The notes beneath the pieces are model-generated. The model was not told the origin of the DNA. It saw only the letters and a list, made by a program, of their open reading frames with translations, and made no database searches. Below, piece by piece: positions 24,645-33,283 of a stretch of DNA of 34,289 bases. Within the stretch, counting starts at the first letter, position 1; each line of letters starts with the position of its first letter. The stretch is from Pricia sp. GTDB lineage: Bacteria > Bacteroidota > Bacteroidia > Flavobacteriales > Flavobacteriaceae. Location: positions 1-34,289 of the forward strand of contig JAGXIC010000281.1 of the NCBI GenBank assembly GCA_024635875.1, given 5' to 3'. A program made the position numbers and the translations under genes.

Positions 24645-25463
24645 CTAATATTGCTCCTCATCACTCGGAAAATCACGGCTTTTCACATCGGCCACATATT
24701 TTGAAATCGCCTGACCCATTTCCTCGTATAAATTCATGTAGCGCCTTAAGAAACGGGGATTGAACTCATGGGTCATTCCCAATAGATCGTGGATGACCAA
24801 AACTTGCCCGTCGGCATGTTTGCCGCCCCCGATACCTATGGTGGGAATGCTGATACTTTTGGAAACTTTTTCGGTAAGGCTGGCGGGTATCTTTTCCAGA
24901 ACGATGCCAAAACACCCCAGTTTTTCGAGAAGATAGGAATCCTCCATCAAGGTGTCCGCCTCCTGTTCTTCCTTGGCGCGAACGGTATACGTTCCGAATT
25001 TATAAATGCTTTGCGGCGTCAATCCCAAATGGCCCATCACGGGGATACCGGCATTGAGAATCCGTTTTACCGATTCCTTGATTTCAAGACCACCTTCGAG
25101 CTTGACCGCATGGGCACCGCTTTCTTTCATGATACGAATCGCTGAACGCAGCGCTTCTTTAGGGTCGCTCTGATAACTGCCGAAGGGGATATCGACCACC
25201 ACCAGTGCCCTCTCCACAGCACGGATTACAGAGGTGGCATGGTAAATCATCTGATCCAAGGTTATAGGTAGCGTTGTCTCGTTGCCGGCCATAACGTTAC
25301 TTGCGGAGTCACCCACTAAAATAACATCGACATTGGCGGAATCCACAATCTTGGCCATGGAATAGTCATAGGCAGTTAACATGGAGATCTTCTCCCCGTT
25401 CTTCTTCATATCTACTAACGACTTTACCGTTACCCGTTTGTATTCTTTCTTTGCGGTAGACAT
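24645..25463 (-). CDS. panB: 3-methyl-2-oxobutanoate hydroxymethyltransferase
   Basis: First step of pantothenate (vitamin B5, CoA) synthesis: transfers a hydroxymethyl group from methylenetetrahydrofolate to 2-oxoisovalerate. It has 272 aa, the normal size. The motifs are [38 protein letters not shown] with the metal ligand D52, [11 protein letters not shown] with D91, and HAVKLEGG with E123. [12 protein letters not shown] and [20 protein letters not shown] complete the active site. It uses the same precursor, 2-oxoisovalerate, as leuA in this window, though the two are not co-operonic. It lies upstream of the pseudouridine synthase gene. Confidence 0.96.
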   Translation of the reverse strand: MSTAKKEYKRVTVKSLVDMKKNGEKISMLTAYDYSMAKIVDSANVDVILVGDSASNVMAGNETTLPITLDQMIYHATSVIRAVERALVVVDIPFGSYQSDPKEALRSAIRIMKESGAHAVKLEGGLEIKESVKRILNAGIPVMGHLGLTPQSIYKFGTYTVRAKEEQEADTLMEDSYLLEKLGCFGIVLEKIPASLTEKVSKSISIPTIGIGGGKHADGQVLVIHDLLGMTHEFNPRFLRRYMNLYEEMGQAISKYVADVKSRDFPSDEEQY

Positions 25464-25619
25464 TTGTTTTTTGATTTGTTTAAGAGGGATAAATGTAAGG
25501 AAATTGTTTTAGGTTGGGATGTTCTCAGGTTTGTAGTCTATTTTAGACCATAGGGACGCAATGCACTGCGTTACCCCTGGCAAAACATTTTTCACTACAT
25601 TAGACAAAAACCGTTCGTT

Positions 25620-26078
25620 ATGAAGCATTTTACAAGCTTAGTGATGTGCCTCTTTTTCGTTAGTCTCTCCGCGCAGGAATCGGAAAAAATAGCTGTACAA
25701 AAAACTATAGAAACCTTTTTCGAGGGTTTTCACCAACAGGATTCCACGCTGATACGACAGATGGTCTCCGATGCCATTTTTATGCAACGCATATCAATCG
25801 ATTCCTCACAAAAAGCATTCGTTCGCAAACAGGATTTCGACGAATTTTTAAAAGCTGTGGTTAGTATTCCCAAAACCACTCAATTCAAGGAAATCATTAA
25901 ATCGTATTCCATTCAAATTGACGGTCCGATGGCCAACGCTTGGACGCCCTATGAATTTATTCGCAATGGGGAATTCAGCCATTGTGGGGTTAATTCCTTT
26001 CAACTGTTCAAATATGGCACAGATTGGAAGATTATTTACATTATCGATACCGGTCGAAAGGAGGGATGCGAGTACTAA
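25620..26078 (+). CDS. Secreted NTF2-like (SnoaL/lumazine-binding-like) protein
   Basis: Exported small protein of 152 aa. The signal peptide MKHFTSLVMCLFFVSLSAQ is followed by E-S-E. The mature part is one NTF2-like cone fold: IAVQKTIETFFEGFHQQDSTLIRQMVSD forms the first helices, then the strands ANAWTPYEFIRNGEFSHCGVNSFQLFK and WKIIYIIDTGRKEGC. Members bind small molecules or act as enzymes, but I see no catalytic residues to name. The wording FHQQDS and DWKIIYIIDT matches the DUF4440/lumazine-binding-like proteins of Bacteroidota. It is convergent with the Gfo/Idh/MocA gene (stop 26100) across 21 bp. Confidence 0.82.
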   Translation: MKHFTSLVMCLFFVSLSAQESEKIAVQKTIETFFEGFHQQDSTLIRQMVSDAIFMQRISIDSSQKAFVRKQDFDEFLKAVVSIPKTTQFKEIIKSYSIQIDGPMANAWTPYEFIRNGEFSHCGVNSFQLFKYGTDWKIIYIIDTGRKEGCEY

Positions 26079-26099
26079 AAATGTCATTTACCACAGCAT

Positions 26100-27566
26100 C
26101 TAAACTTCCCAACCTTCCCGGTACTGTCGCCCCACGAACTGGTTCGCTTCCTCTAAGTTTGTGATACGCATGTTTTCGCCGTCCCAAAGCAATTTTTTTC
26201 TTCCGAAGAATTCCATGTCACCTTCCGCGTTTTCTCTACGTAACATATAGCTTCGGATGGCCAGGTTGCCCATCAAAACGGTTTCTGTCATCGGGCCGGC
26301 ATAATCGAAGGACGAGGTTAGGCCTTTGTGCAGCTCGCTGTCGAAACCGGCCTTGCAGGCATTCACCCATTTGCGTTGGTGGCCGTATTCAGGTTCAAGG
26401 TTCGGTTCGGTATCCGGGCCGAATTCCGTTGTACCGTCATTTAGGTACAGTTTGGGCATCAGGGGCGAACTGTCGTTAATATTCGTTGTGATAATGCCCT
26501 TCTCTCCGATAATCATAACGCCGTTTTGGCTATCCTTCCCTCCGATATCGCTGTCAGCGGGAATGATATCCGGATGCGAGGGACGGATGCCCCCATCGCT
26601 CCAAGTCATTTCGATTGGGGATTTGGACTTGTCGGTGGCGTCGAAATTCAAAGTGATAAAGGAGGATGCGGGACAGCCTTCGGGGTTATAATTGGGAGTC
26701 CACATTTGCGAGTAGACCGATCCAACGCTACATTCCGCTCCCGTGGGATATTTTAGGTTCAGGGTTCGAAAGGGGATATCGATCAAATGGCAGCCGACGT
26801 CGCCAAGGGCGCCCGTACCATAATCCCACCAACCCCTCCAACTGAAAGGATGCAAATTTGGGATATACGGCTTTTTTTCCGCAGGGCCCAGCCACAGATC
26901 CCAATCCAACGCATCGGGTTTAAGGCTTGGGTCAGGGGCTGGCATGGCACCGCCTTGGGGCCAAACGGAACGATTGGTCCAAACTTGTACTTTTGATATG
27001 GGGCCGATTTTGCCGTCATCGATCCATTTTTGAACCATGTTCAAAAGTCCGTTAGAGCCGCCTTGGTTTCCCATTTGACTAACAATTTTATTGTCCCGAG
27101 CCATTTGAGTCAGGGTACGGGCCTCGCGAATGTTATGGGTCATAGGTTTCTGTACGTAAACGTGTTTCCCCCGTTCCATGGCGTATTTTGCGGCTGGACC
27201 GTGCACATGATCCGGAGTGGAAATGGTAACCGCATCGATACCTTTTTCCTTGTCCAGCATTTCCCGATAGTCAGCATACTGCTTGGCCTTGGGAAAACGC
27301 TCGACGGAGGCTTTGGCGGAACCTTCAAAATCTACGTCGCAAAGCGCAACCACTTTTTCGCGGCCGTCAACGGAGGCGTTCCTGATATCACTGGCTCCTT
27401 TTCCACCTGAACCGATGGCAGCCAAGTTCAGCCGATCGCTCGGTGCCAAATAGCCGACGCCCCCCAGTACATGTCGGGGAACGATGAAAATAGAGGAGGC
27501 CAAGGCTCCCTTTTTGATAAATGATCTACGAGTAGTGTTCGATAAAGCGTCCTTTTTATTTTTCAT
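26100..27566 (-). CDS. Tat-exported Gfo/Idh/MocA oxidoreductase
   Basis: NAD(P)-dependent oxidoreductase on sugars or related polyols, 488 aa. It begins with a twin-arginine signal, TTRRSFIKKGALASS (RR at 13-14), so it is exported folded with its cofactor. The Rossmann motif AAIGSGGKGASD (50-60) follows, and the family active-site lysine is K140 in HVYVQKPMTHN. The C-terminal alpha/beta dehydrogenase domain includes WDLWLGPAEKKPYIPNLHPFSWRGWWDYGTGALGDVGCHLIDIP, a motif of the GFO_IDH_MocA_C2 group typical of Bacteroidota and Planctomycetes. It is transcribed divergently from the DUF1080 hydrolase (167-bp gap), which makes oxidation of a glycoside to a 3-keto sugar a reasonable role. Confidence 0.92.
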   Translation of the reverse strand: MKNKKDALSNTTRRSFIKKGALASSIFIVPRHVLGGVGYLAPSDRLNLAAIGSGGKGASDIRNASVDGREKVVALCDVDFEGSAKASVERFPKAKQYADYREMLDKEKGIDAVTISTPDHVHGPAAKYAMERGKHVYVQKPMTHNIREARTLTQMARDNKIVSQMGNQGGSNGLLNMVQKWIDDGKIGPISKVQVWTNRSVWPQGGAMPAPDPSLKPDALDWDLWLGPAEKKPYIPNLHPFSWRGWWDYGTGALGDVGCHLIDIPFRTLNLKYPTGAECSVGSVYSQMWTPNYNPEGCPASSFITLNFDATDKSKSPIEMTWSDGGIRPSHPDIIPADSDIGGKDSQNGVMIIGEKGIITTNINDSSPLMPKLYLNDGTTEFGPDTEPNLEPEYGHQRKWVNACKAGFDSELHKGLTSSFDYAGPMTETVLMGNLAIRSYMLRRENAEGDMEFFGRKKLLWDGENMRITNLEEANQFVGRQYREGWEV

Positions 27567-27732
27567 GGTGTATTTGATTTGTATGAATCTAAGAAGAATT
27601 TAAAGGTATTAAAATTTATAGGATGGCGAAAAATTTTCTCTAATATCAAACAAATCCTCAAAATATTTAAAAAAAAACTTTCCTGTTTATATGATTCCTT
27701 ATATTTATGGCTTAAAATATAAAGAACCAAAA

Positions 27733-28677
27733 ATGAAGAATACTTTGAAAATACTCCCTATCGTCCTCACCATTATTACCCTCGCATCGTCGACCGCACA
27801 GGCGCAAGAAGCCAATCCGCTTGAGGGAAAATGGGATATGGTAATTCAGCAAGACGGCAAGGAACTCCCCTCTTGGCTTGAAATAAAACATTCGGGCATC
27901 AAGACGTTAGTGGGCCGTTTTGTCTATGCCAATGGTAGTGCACGGCCGATATCGGAAGTGAAAATGGAAGATGGCAAATTCAAATTTACCATCCCCCCGC
28001 AGTGGGAAGATGCCGATTCCGATTTGGAATTCGAAGGCAAAGTAAACGGAGAGAACCTAGAAGGTACGCTAGTCTATACGGACGGAAACACTTACAACTG
28101 GACAGCTACACGGGCCCCAAAACTGGCGTATACCAATAACCCGAAATGGGGCAAGCCCATTCCACTTTTCAATGGCAAGGATCTAAAGGGATGGAAGCCC
28201 AGTGGCGAAAAAAATCAATGGATAGTTGAGGATGGCATTTTGAAAAGTCCGGAATCAGGTTCCAATCTAATTACCGAAAAGAAATTCGAGGATTTTAAAC
28301 TGCACGTAGAATTCAAGGTACCTCCGGGAAGCAACAGTGGCATCTATCTACGTGGCCGTTACGAAGTGCAGATAACCGACGATCATGGCAGTGAGCCCAG
28401 CAATGTACTATTCGGAGGTATTTATGGATTTTTGACTCCCAACGAAATGGCGGCCAACCCGGCCAGTGAATGGCAGACCTATGACATTACTTTGGTCGGT
28501 AGGCGAATAACAATAGTAGCTAATGGTAAAACGATTATCAGCGAACAGAACATTCCCGGTATAACCGGTGGCGCAATCGATAGCAAGGAAGGCGAACCCG
28601 GAGCGTTTATGATTCAGGGGGATCACGGGCCTGTTTCTTTCCGGAAATTTGTGGTTACGCCGAGGGTTTCGAAGTAA
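27733..28677 (+). CDS. DUF1080 3-keto-disaccharide hydrolase-like secreted protein
   Basis: Exported protein of 314 aa. The ATG at 27733 (MKNTLKILPIVLTIITLASS) gives a signal peptide ending at AQA. The earlier ATG at 27691 adds an unlikely tail of 14 residues. An N-terminal beta-rich lipocalin-like domain (about 25-128) is followed by the DUF1080 jelly-roll (about 136-310). Family motifs are PIPLFNGKDLKGWKP, WIVEDGILKSPESGSNLITEKKFEDFKLHVEFKVPPGSNSGIYLRGRYEVQITDD and GAFMIQGDHGPVSFRKFVV. DUF1080 members cleave 3-keto-glycosides made by Gfo/Idh/MocA dehydrogenases. The divergent dehydrogenase at 27566 fits that pathway. It converges with sdaA, with only 3 bp between the stops. Confidence 0.9.
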   Translation: MKNTLKILPIVLTIITLASSTAQAQEANPLEGKWDMVIQQDGKELPSWLEIKHSGIKTLVGRFVYANGSARPISEVKMEDGKFKFTIPPQWEDADSDLEFEGKVNGENLEGTLVYTDGNTYNWTATRAPKLAYTNNPKWGKPIPLFNGKDLKGWKPSGEKNQWIVEDGILKSPESGSNLITEKKFEDFKLHVEFKVPPGSNSGIYLRGRYEVQITDDHGSEPSNVLFGGIYGFLTPNEMAANPASEWQTYDITLVGRRITIVANGKTIISEQNIPGITGGAIDSKEGEPGAFMIQGDHGPVSFRKFVVTPRVSK

Positions 28678-28680
28678 GTA

Positions 28681-30108
28681 CTAGCAATCACTCATATTAA
28701 TTCCAACGGCCAGCCCGCCTTCGGAGGTCTCCTTATACTTTGAACTCATATCCTTTGCAGTGGCCCACATGGTCTCAACCACCTTATCCAAAGGCACTTT
28801 TGCATCTTTTGGATCGGAACCTAATGCCAGTTCGGCAGCACTGATCGCTTTAATAGCCCCCATGGAGTTACGTTCGATACAGGGAATCTGAACGAGGCCG
28901 CCGATAGGGTCACAAGTCAGTCCCAAATGATGTTCCATGGCGATTTCAGCGGCCATCAACACTTGTTCCGGCGAACCGCCTAGGAGTTCGGTCAATGCAC
29001 CTGCTGCCATCGCGGAGGAAACTCCGATTTCCGCTTGGCAACCGCCCATTGCCGCAGAAATGGTCGCCCCTTTCTTAAAAATACTCCCGATTTCACCGGC
29101 TACCAATAAAAATTGTTTAATGTGTTTGAAGTCCGCTTCATGGTTTTCAATGACCAGATAGTACATGAGAACAGAGGGGATTACGCCAGCACTACCATTG
29201 GTCGGAGCCGTAACGACGCGCCCTAAGGAAGCATTTACCTCGTTTACGGCCAAGGCAAAACAACTGACCCATTTTAATATTTGACGGAATTTGACTTCCG
29301 TACTGCGAATGGTCGTTACCCATTCCTCGGGCGTGGTATATGCGTCGGAATCGCCCAGCATCCCTTTGTTCAGCTGGTAGGCCCTTCGTTGCACATTGAG
29401 TCCGCCCGGCAGTTTGCCTTCGGTATGGCATCCGAGGTACATACACGCTAACATCGTATCCCAAATTTTTTGAATGTTCGCGTCGATTTCCGTATCATTT
29501 CGAAGTGAACGCTCGTTTTGAAGCACCAGTTCTGAAATGGAGATTTTTTTACTGGTACAGTAGGCCAGCAGTTCCTTTCCGTTCTGTACGGGAAAGGGAA
29601 ACGTATCGAAAGTCGCTTGCTTGCGCTTGGCGTTCTTACGCTCTTTGACCACCACAAATCCGCCACCGATGGAGTAGAAGGTGTTCGATTTCTTTTTGCC
29701 AGATTTCAGCGTGGCTTCGAATTGAAGTCCGTTGGCATGGAATTCCAAAAATTTTTTGTGGAAAAGGATATCCTGTTTGGGGTCGAAGGCTATTTTCCGG
29801 GTATTTCCAAAATTTAGGATATGGCTATCCTGTATATTCTTAACGATAGTATGAATGTTTTCAATGGGAATTTCCACTGGATCGGCGCCCGATAGGCCGA
29901 GCATCACCGCATAATCAGTGGCGTGCCCCTTTCCCGTCAAGGATAGCGAGCCATAGATATGCACCTGAATATTTTCGACCTCGTTAAAAAGGCCGTCGGC
30001 GTTAAGCTCTGCAATCCACCGCTCCGCTGCCCGCCAAGGTCCCAAAGTATGTGAACTTGACGGGCCGATACCGATTTTGAGCATATCGAAGATACTGATG
30101 CATTCCAT
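28681..30108 (-). CDS. sdaA: L-serine ammonia-lyase (iron-sulfur type)
   Basis: Deaminates L-serine to pyruvate and ammonia using a [4Fe-4S] cluster. It has 475 aa, single-chain form. The N-terminal beta domain starts [27 protein letters not shown], the family signature. The alpha domain has the three cluster ligands C357 (GGCQAE), C399 (LTCDPIGG) and C410 (IPCIERN), and the motif [13 protein letters not shown]. The last residue of the protein is Cys475. In the known structure of this family the C-terminal cysteine folds back as a fourth cluster ligand, so the residue looks conserved in function. The window's glyA fragment also uses serine. Its stop is 3 bp from that of DUF1080. Confidence 0.95.
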   Translation of the reverse strand: MECISIFDMLKIGIGPSSSHTLGPWRAAERWIAELNADGLFNEVENIQVHIYGSLSLTGKGHATDYAVMLGLSGADPVEIPIENIHTIVKNIQDSHILNFGNTRKIAFDPKQDILFHKKFLEFHANGLQFEATLKSGKKKSNTFYSIGGGFVVVKERKNAKRKQATFDTFPFPVQNGKELLAYCTSKKISISELVLQNERSLRNDTEIDANIQKIWDTMLACMYLGCHTEGKLPGGLNVQRRAYQLNKGMLGDSDAYTTPEEWVTTIRSTEVKFRQILKWVSCFALAVNEVNASLGRVVTAPTNGSAGVIPSVLMYYLVIENHEADFKHIKQFLLVAGEIGSIFKKGATISAAMGGCQAEIGVSSAMAAGALTELLGGSPEQVLMAAEIAMEHHLGLTCDPIGGLVQIPCIERNSMGAIKAISAAELALGSDPKDAKVPLDKVVETMWATAKDMSSKYKETSEGGLAVGINMSDC

Positions 30109-30134
30109 TTTTCAAACCGAATTTAACTTCGATA

Positions 30135-30142
30135 CAAAGATA
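30135..30142 (-). promoter_or_regulatory. Candidate -7 element for sdaA
   Basis: The minus strand reads TATCTTTG, an exact TAnnTTTG match, 27 bases before the ATG at 30108. No -33 TTG is found at the usual spacing. Confidence 0.4.
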
Positions 30143-30173
30143 GTCAATAGTGGGTTTGAAAAATGGAAAGTAC

Positions 30174-30321
30174 AAGTTCAAGTGTCAAGCACAAGTTCAA
30201 AAAAAAGGTTAGGAGTTCAGTATTTCCTTTTATTCTGTCTGACTTCTTTTTTTCAAATATCGAACAGGGCATTCCCTAACTGATTGGGTTGAACTTGACA
30301 TTTTAACTTGCACTTGAACTT
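30174..30321. repeat. 148-bp element with nested inverted repeats
   Basis: Outer arms AAGTTCAAGTG (30174-30184) and CACTTGAACTT (30311-30321) are perfect complements. Inner arms CAAGTTCAA (30192-30200) and TTGAACTTG (30289-30297) are also complementary. The interior of about 90 bp is AT-rich with no reading frame. It lies between the divergent sdaA and dnaK genes and ends six bases before the TGACA inverted repeat of the dnaK control region. Confidence 0.7.
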
Positions 30322-30326
30322 AAAAA

Positions 30327-30339
30327 TGACATCCTGTCA
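30327..30339. promoter_or_regulatory. Inverted repeat TGACA-N3-TGTCA upstream of dnaK
   Basis: Perfect 5-bp arms with a 3-bp centre, 77 bp before the dnaK ATG and 12 bp before the -24 element of the predicted promoter. Its centre lies near -44 relative to the expected start. It is therefore a probable binding site for a dimeric regulator. It is not the CIRCE element of HrcA. Confidence 0.5.
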
Positions 30340-30350
30340 GTTTTATTCCC

Positions 30351-30367
30351 TTGGCATATTGTTTGCC
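30351..30367 (+). promoter_or_regulatory. Sigma-54 type (-24/-12) promoter of dnaK
   Basis: TTGGCATATTGTTTGCC contains TGGCA and TTGC. The GG (30353-30354) and GC (30365-30366) are separated by exactly ten bases, the rigid spacing of sigma-54 promoters (consensus TGGCAC-N5-TTGC). The ATG of dnaK is 49 bp further on. A TAnnnTTTG reading for the primary sigma factor also exists but has one base too many. Confidence 0.55.
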
Positions 30368-30415
30368 TTTTAGTAATCGATTTCAGAAATTGGACACTAA
30401 TTTAATATATATAGC

Positions 30416-32332
30416 ATGAGCAAGATTATAGGAATTGATTTGGGTACGACCAACTCCTGCGTTTCCGTAATGGAAGGTAACGAGCCGGTAGTCATCCCGA
30501 ATGCCGAACGAAAGCGGACTACTCCGTCCGTCATTGCCTTTGTAGAAGGTGGTGAAATAAAAGTGGGTGATCCCGCGAAAAGACAGGCGGTAACGAATCC
30601 CGAAAAAACAATCTATTCGATTAAGCGTTTTATGGGGAACAAATATTCCGAGTCTAAAAAAGAAGCGGAACGCGTACCTTATAAAGTGGTTAAAGGTGAT
30701 AACGATACGCCACGGGTCGATATCGACGGACGTATGTATACGCCCCAAGAACTTTCTGCCATGATTCTTCAGAAAATGAAGAAAACGGCCGAGGATTATT
30801 TGGGACAGGATGTGACCCGAGCAGTCATCACCGTTCCCGCATATTTTAACGATTCACAACGTCAGGCCACCAAAGAGGCCGGTGAAATTGCAGGATTGAC
30901 CGTGGAACGCATCATCAACGAACCTACGGCTGCATCATTGGCATATGGACTCGATAAAAAGGATGTCGATCAGAAAGTAGTCGTATTCGATTTTGGCGGT
31001 GGTACACATGATGTTTCCATTCTTGAATTGGGCGACGGTGTTTTTGAAGTACTTTCTACGGAAGGTGATACCCACCTGGGCGGCGATGATGTCGATCAGA
31101 AGGTAATCGATTGGTTGGCCGAGGAATTCAAAAAAGATGAAGATATCGATTTGCGCAAAGACGCCATGGCATTGCAACGTTTACGGGAAGCAGCGGAAAA
31201 AGCGAAGATAGAGTTATCGTCCTCCGCACAGACCGAAATCAACCTGCCTTACGTAACAGCGACCGCTTCAGGACCAAAACACTTGGTGCGCACATTGACT
31301 CGTTCAAAATTTGAGCAGTTGATAGAAGATTTGGTAAAACGTACCATCGATCCTTGCCAAAATGCGTTGAAAGCAGCGGGACTCTCAAAAAGCGATATCG
31401 ATCAGGTTATTTTGGTCGGTGGTTCCACGAGGATACCTGTCGTACAGGAAGCCGTCGAAAAGTTCTTCGGTAAAAAACCATCGAAAGGTGTGAATCCCGA
31501 TGAAGTAGTGGCCATTGGTGCCGCGATTCAGGGTGGTGTTTTGACAGGCGACGTGAAAGATGTGTTGCTGTTGGATGTTACACCATTATCCTTAGGTATC
31601 GAAACTATGGGAAGCGTAATGACCAAGTTAATCGAGGCCAATACCACGATTCCTACGAAGAAATCCCAGGTATTTTCCACTGCGGCAGATAATCAGCCTT
31701 CTGTTGAAATTCATGTGCTACAGGGAGAGCGACCCATGGCAACGGACAACAAAACGATAGGTCGCTTCCATTTAGATGGAATTCCTCCCGCGCAACGTGG
31801 TACGCCGCAGATTGAGGTGACTTTCGATATCGATGCGAACGGCATCATCAAAGTTTCAGCAACAGATAAGGCGACCAATAAGTCTCAGGACATTCGTATC
31901 GAAGCATCATCCGGATTGACCGAAGAGGAAATCAAGAAGATGAGGGCCGAAGCCGAAGCGAATGCCGAAACGGACAAACAAGCGAAGGAAACTGCCGATA
32001 AGCTAAATGAGGCCGATAGCATGATCTTCCAGACCGAGAAGCAATTGAAGGAATTTGGCGAGAAACTCTCCGATGACAAGAAAAAGCCGATCGAGGAAGC
32101 TTTGGAGGAATTGAAAAAAGCACACGTCAGTAAAGATTTGGCTTTAATTACGCCCGCTTTGGACAAAATTAACGAAGCTTGGAAAGTTGCTTCGGAAGAA
32201 ATGTACAAAGCCCAGGCCGATGCACAACAAGGGGGTGAACCTTCCGCTAATGGACAGGATACCGCCGATGCTAGCAAAAACGCCAAAGAAGGTGACAATG
32301 TAGAGGATGTTGACTTCGAAGAAGTTAAATAG
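30416..32332 (+). CDS. dnaK: Molecular chaperone DnaK (Hsp70)
   Basis: ATP-driven chaperone that folds and disaggregates proteins with DnaJ and GrpE. It has 638 aa, full length. The ATPase domain (1-380) shows [61 protein letters not shown] (H where most Hsp70 proteins have F) and [13 protein letters not shown]. The substrate domain includes [15 protein letters not shown] and the region around [17 protein letters not shown]. The acidic C-terminal tail ends [11 protein letters not shown], the EEVD-like bacterial end. dnaJ and grpE are not adjacent, so it is monocistronic and followed by three hairpins. Its control region carries a sigma-54-like promoter and an inverted repeat. Confidence 0.98.
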   Translation: MSKIIGIDLGTTNSCVSVMEGNEPVVIPNAERKRTTPSVIAFVEGGEIKVGDPAKRQAVTNPEKTIYSIKRFMGNKYSESKKEAERVPYKVVKGDNDTPRVDIDGRMYTPQELSAMILQKMKKTAEDYLGQDVTRAVITVPAYFNDSQRQATKEAGEIAGLTVERIINEPTAASLAYGLDKKDVDQKVVVFDFGGGTHDVSILELGDGVFEVLSTEGDTHLGGDDVDQKVIDWLAEEFKKDEDIDLRKDAMALQRLREAAEKAKIELSSSAQTEINLPYVTATASGPKHLVRTLTRSKFEQLIEDLVKRTIDPCQNALKAAGLSKSDIDQVILVGGSTRIPVVQEAVEKFFGKKPSKGVNPDEVVAIGAAIQGGVLTGDVKDVLLLDVTPLSLGIETMGSVMTKLIEANTTIPTKKSQVFSTAADNQPSVEIHVLQGERPMATDNKTIGRFHLDGIPPAQRGTPQIEVTFDIDANGIIKVSATDKATNKSQDIRIEASSGLTEEEIKKMRAEAEANAETDKQAKETADKLNEADSMIFQTEKQLKEFGEKLSDDKKKPIEEALEELKKAHVSKDLALITPALDKINEAWKVASEEMYKAQADAQQGGEPSANGQDTADASKNAKEGDNVEDVDFEEVK

Positions 32333-32338
32333 ATAATT

Positions 32339-32362
32339 CAAAACGCGATATATCGTGTTTTG
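32339..32362 (+). terminator. First hairpin after dnaK
   Basis: A near-palindrome CAAAACGCGATATATCGTGTTTTG with one G-T wobble lies seven bases after the dnaK stop. It lacks a T tract and probably works with the stronger terminator that follows. Confidence 0.4.
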
Positions 32363-32368
32363 CTTAAG

Positions 32369-32404
32369 AACCCGTCAGGTTATCGAAACCTGACGGGTTT
32401 TTTT
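32369..32404 (+). terminator. Main dnaK terminator
   Basis: A perfect 13-bp stem, AACCCGTCAGGTT (32369-32381) with AACCTGACGGGTT (32387-32399), has a 5-nt loop and runs into a T tract. Strong Rho-independent terminator. Confidence 0.9.
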
Positions 32405-32458
32405 GTTGAGCTTCGGCCACTGTTTTAAATCACCTGAAAGTATCCCACGGCCAGCATT

Positions 32459-32486
32459 AAAAAGGTCCCTTTCTGGGCCCTTTTTA
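32459..32486 (+). terminator. Further hairpin between dnaK and the fasciclin gene
   Basis: The stem AAAAAGGTCCC / GGGCCCTTTTT has one mismatch and a 5-nt loop, and is followed by TTTTTATTTTG. It could catch readthrough from dnaK or act as a leader hairpin for the fasciclin gene, which starts 93 bp later. Confidence 0.55.
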
Positions 32487-32578
32487 TTTTGTTTAATCTT
32501 TTTAACAAAACTTTGAACAAAAAAAATATTATTTCCCGATACTCTGTACTATTTTTACCCCTGAATATTTAAAACTAT

Positions 32579-33148
32579 ATGATTATGAAAAGAGTACTTG
32601 TAAATCTAATGGCTATTGTAATAACTACGGGCGCAGTATTTGCGACAGCCACCGAGAAAGAAAATGTAACACCGAAACAAGAAAAGGTAGTTGTGAAGGA
32701 AACTCCGAATATTGTCGGGGTAGCTTCGGGTAACGAAAATTTCAGTACGCTGGTTGCTGCTGTCAAAGCTGCGGATTTAGTTAAAACGCTAAGTACCGAA
32801 GGGCCGTTTACCGTTTTCGCCCCGACCAACGCAGCGTTCGAAGCCTTGCCTAAAGGTACCGTCGAAAGCTTACTGAAACCTGAAAACAAAACCACCTTGA
32901 CTTCTATTCTAACCTATCATGTAGTTTCGGGCAAGGTAATGGCCGCAGACGTGGTGAAAGCCATCAATGATAATGGAGGAGAGTATGTTGTTGAAACTGT
33001 ACAGGGTAACAAATTAACCTTGTCCCTAGATGGAGACAGTGTAATTCTTACCGATGCCAAAGGTGGCAAGGCTACAGTTGCACAGGCCGATGTAGCAGCA
33101 TCTAACGGCGTGATTCACGCCATTGATGCAGTAATAATGCCTCAATAA
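32579..33148 (+). CDS. Secreted fasciclin (FAS1) domain protein, second copy
   Basis: Exported protein of 189 aa with a single FAS1 domain. It begins either at the ATG at 32579 (MIMKRVL) or, more like its relatives, at the ATG at 32585 (MKRVLVNLMAIVITTGAVFA). Either start gives a signal peptide. A charged linker (EKENVTPKQEKVVVKETPN) precedes the FAS1 domain (about 45-188), which has EGPFTVFAPTNAAFEALP, ILTYHVVSGKV and SNGVIHAIDAVIMP. It is very similar in layout to the fasciclin protein at 14692 and closer to the consensus (FAPTNAAFEALP against FAPSDLAFEKLS). It has its own terminator. Confidence 0.92.
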   Translation: MIMKRVLVNLMAIVITTGAVFATATEKENVTPKQEKVVVKETPNIVGVASGNENFSTLVAAVKAADLVKTLSTEGPFTVFAPTNAAFEALPKGTVESLLKPENKTTLTSILTYHVVSGKVMAADVVKAINDNGGEYVVETVQGNKLTLSLDGDSVILTDAKGGKATVAQADVAASNGVIHAIDAVIMPQ

Positions 33149-33170
33149 TTTTTTTTGACCTTACTATTTT

Positions 33171-33200
33171 AAGCATCCCATTTTGGGGTGCTTTTTTTTT
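33171..33200 (+). terminator. Terminator of the second fasciclin gene
   Basis: The stem AAGCATCCC / GGGGTGCTT has one wobble pair and a 4-5 nt loop, and runs directly into ten T residues. It lies 22 bp after the stop. Confidence 0.88.
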
Positions 33201-33228
33201 GCTGGATTCCAAGTCCCAACGACTGTCC

Positions 33229-33236
33229 TATTTTTG
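33229..33236 (+). promoter_or_regulatory. Candidate -7 element for the last gene
   Basis: TATTTTTG matches TAnnTTTG and lies 47 bp before the ATG at 33284. A second match (33272-33279) is too close to the start codon. No good -33 element is seen for either. Confidence 0.4.
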
Positions 33237-33283
33237 GTACAGCTTTTGTTTCCAATTGCCCGAATAAGTCCTAATTTTGTGCT

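Noticed and set aside
25557-25572. Palindrome ACGCA-N6-TGCGT upstream of the NTF2-like gene as a terminator
   Set aside because: Short arms and no T tract; it could be chance in this intergenic region.
27691-27732. N-terminal extension of the DUF1080 protein from the ATG at 27691
   Set aside because: It would put 14 polar and aromatic residues ahead of a clean signal peptide that starts at the ATG at 27733.
30327-30339. HrcA/CIRCE operator at dnaK
   Set aside because: The arms are TGACA/TGTCA with a 3-bp centre; CIRCE is TTAGCACTC-N9-GAGTGCTAA and is not present.
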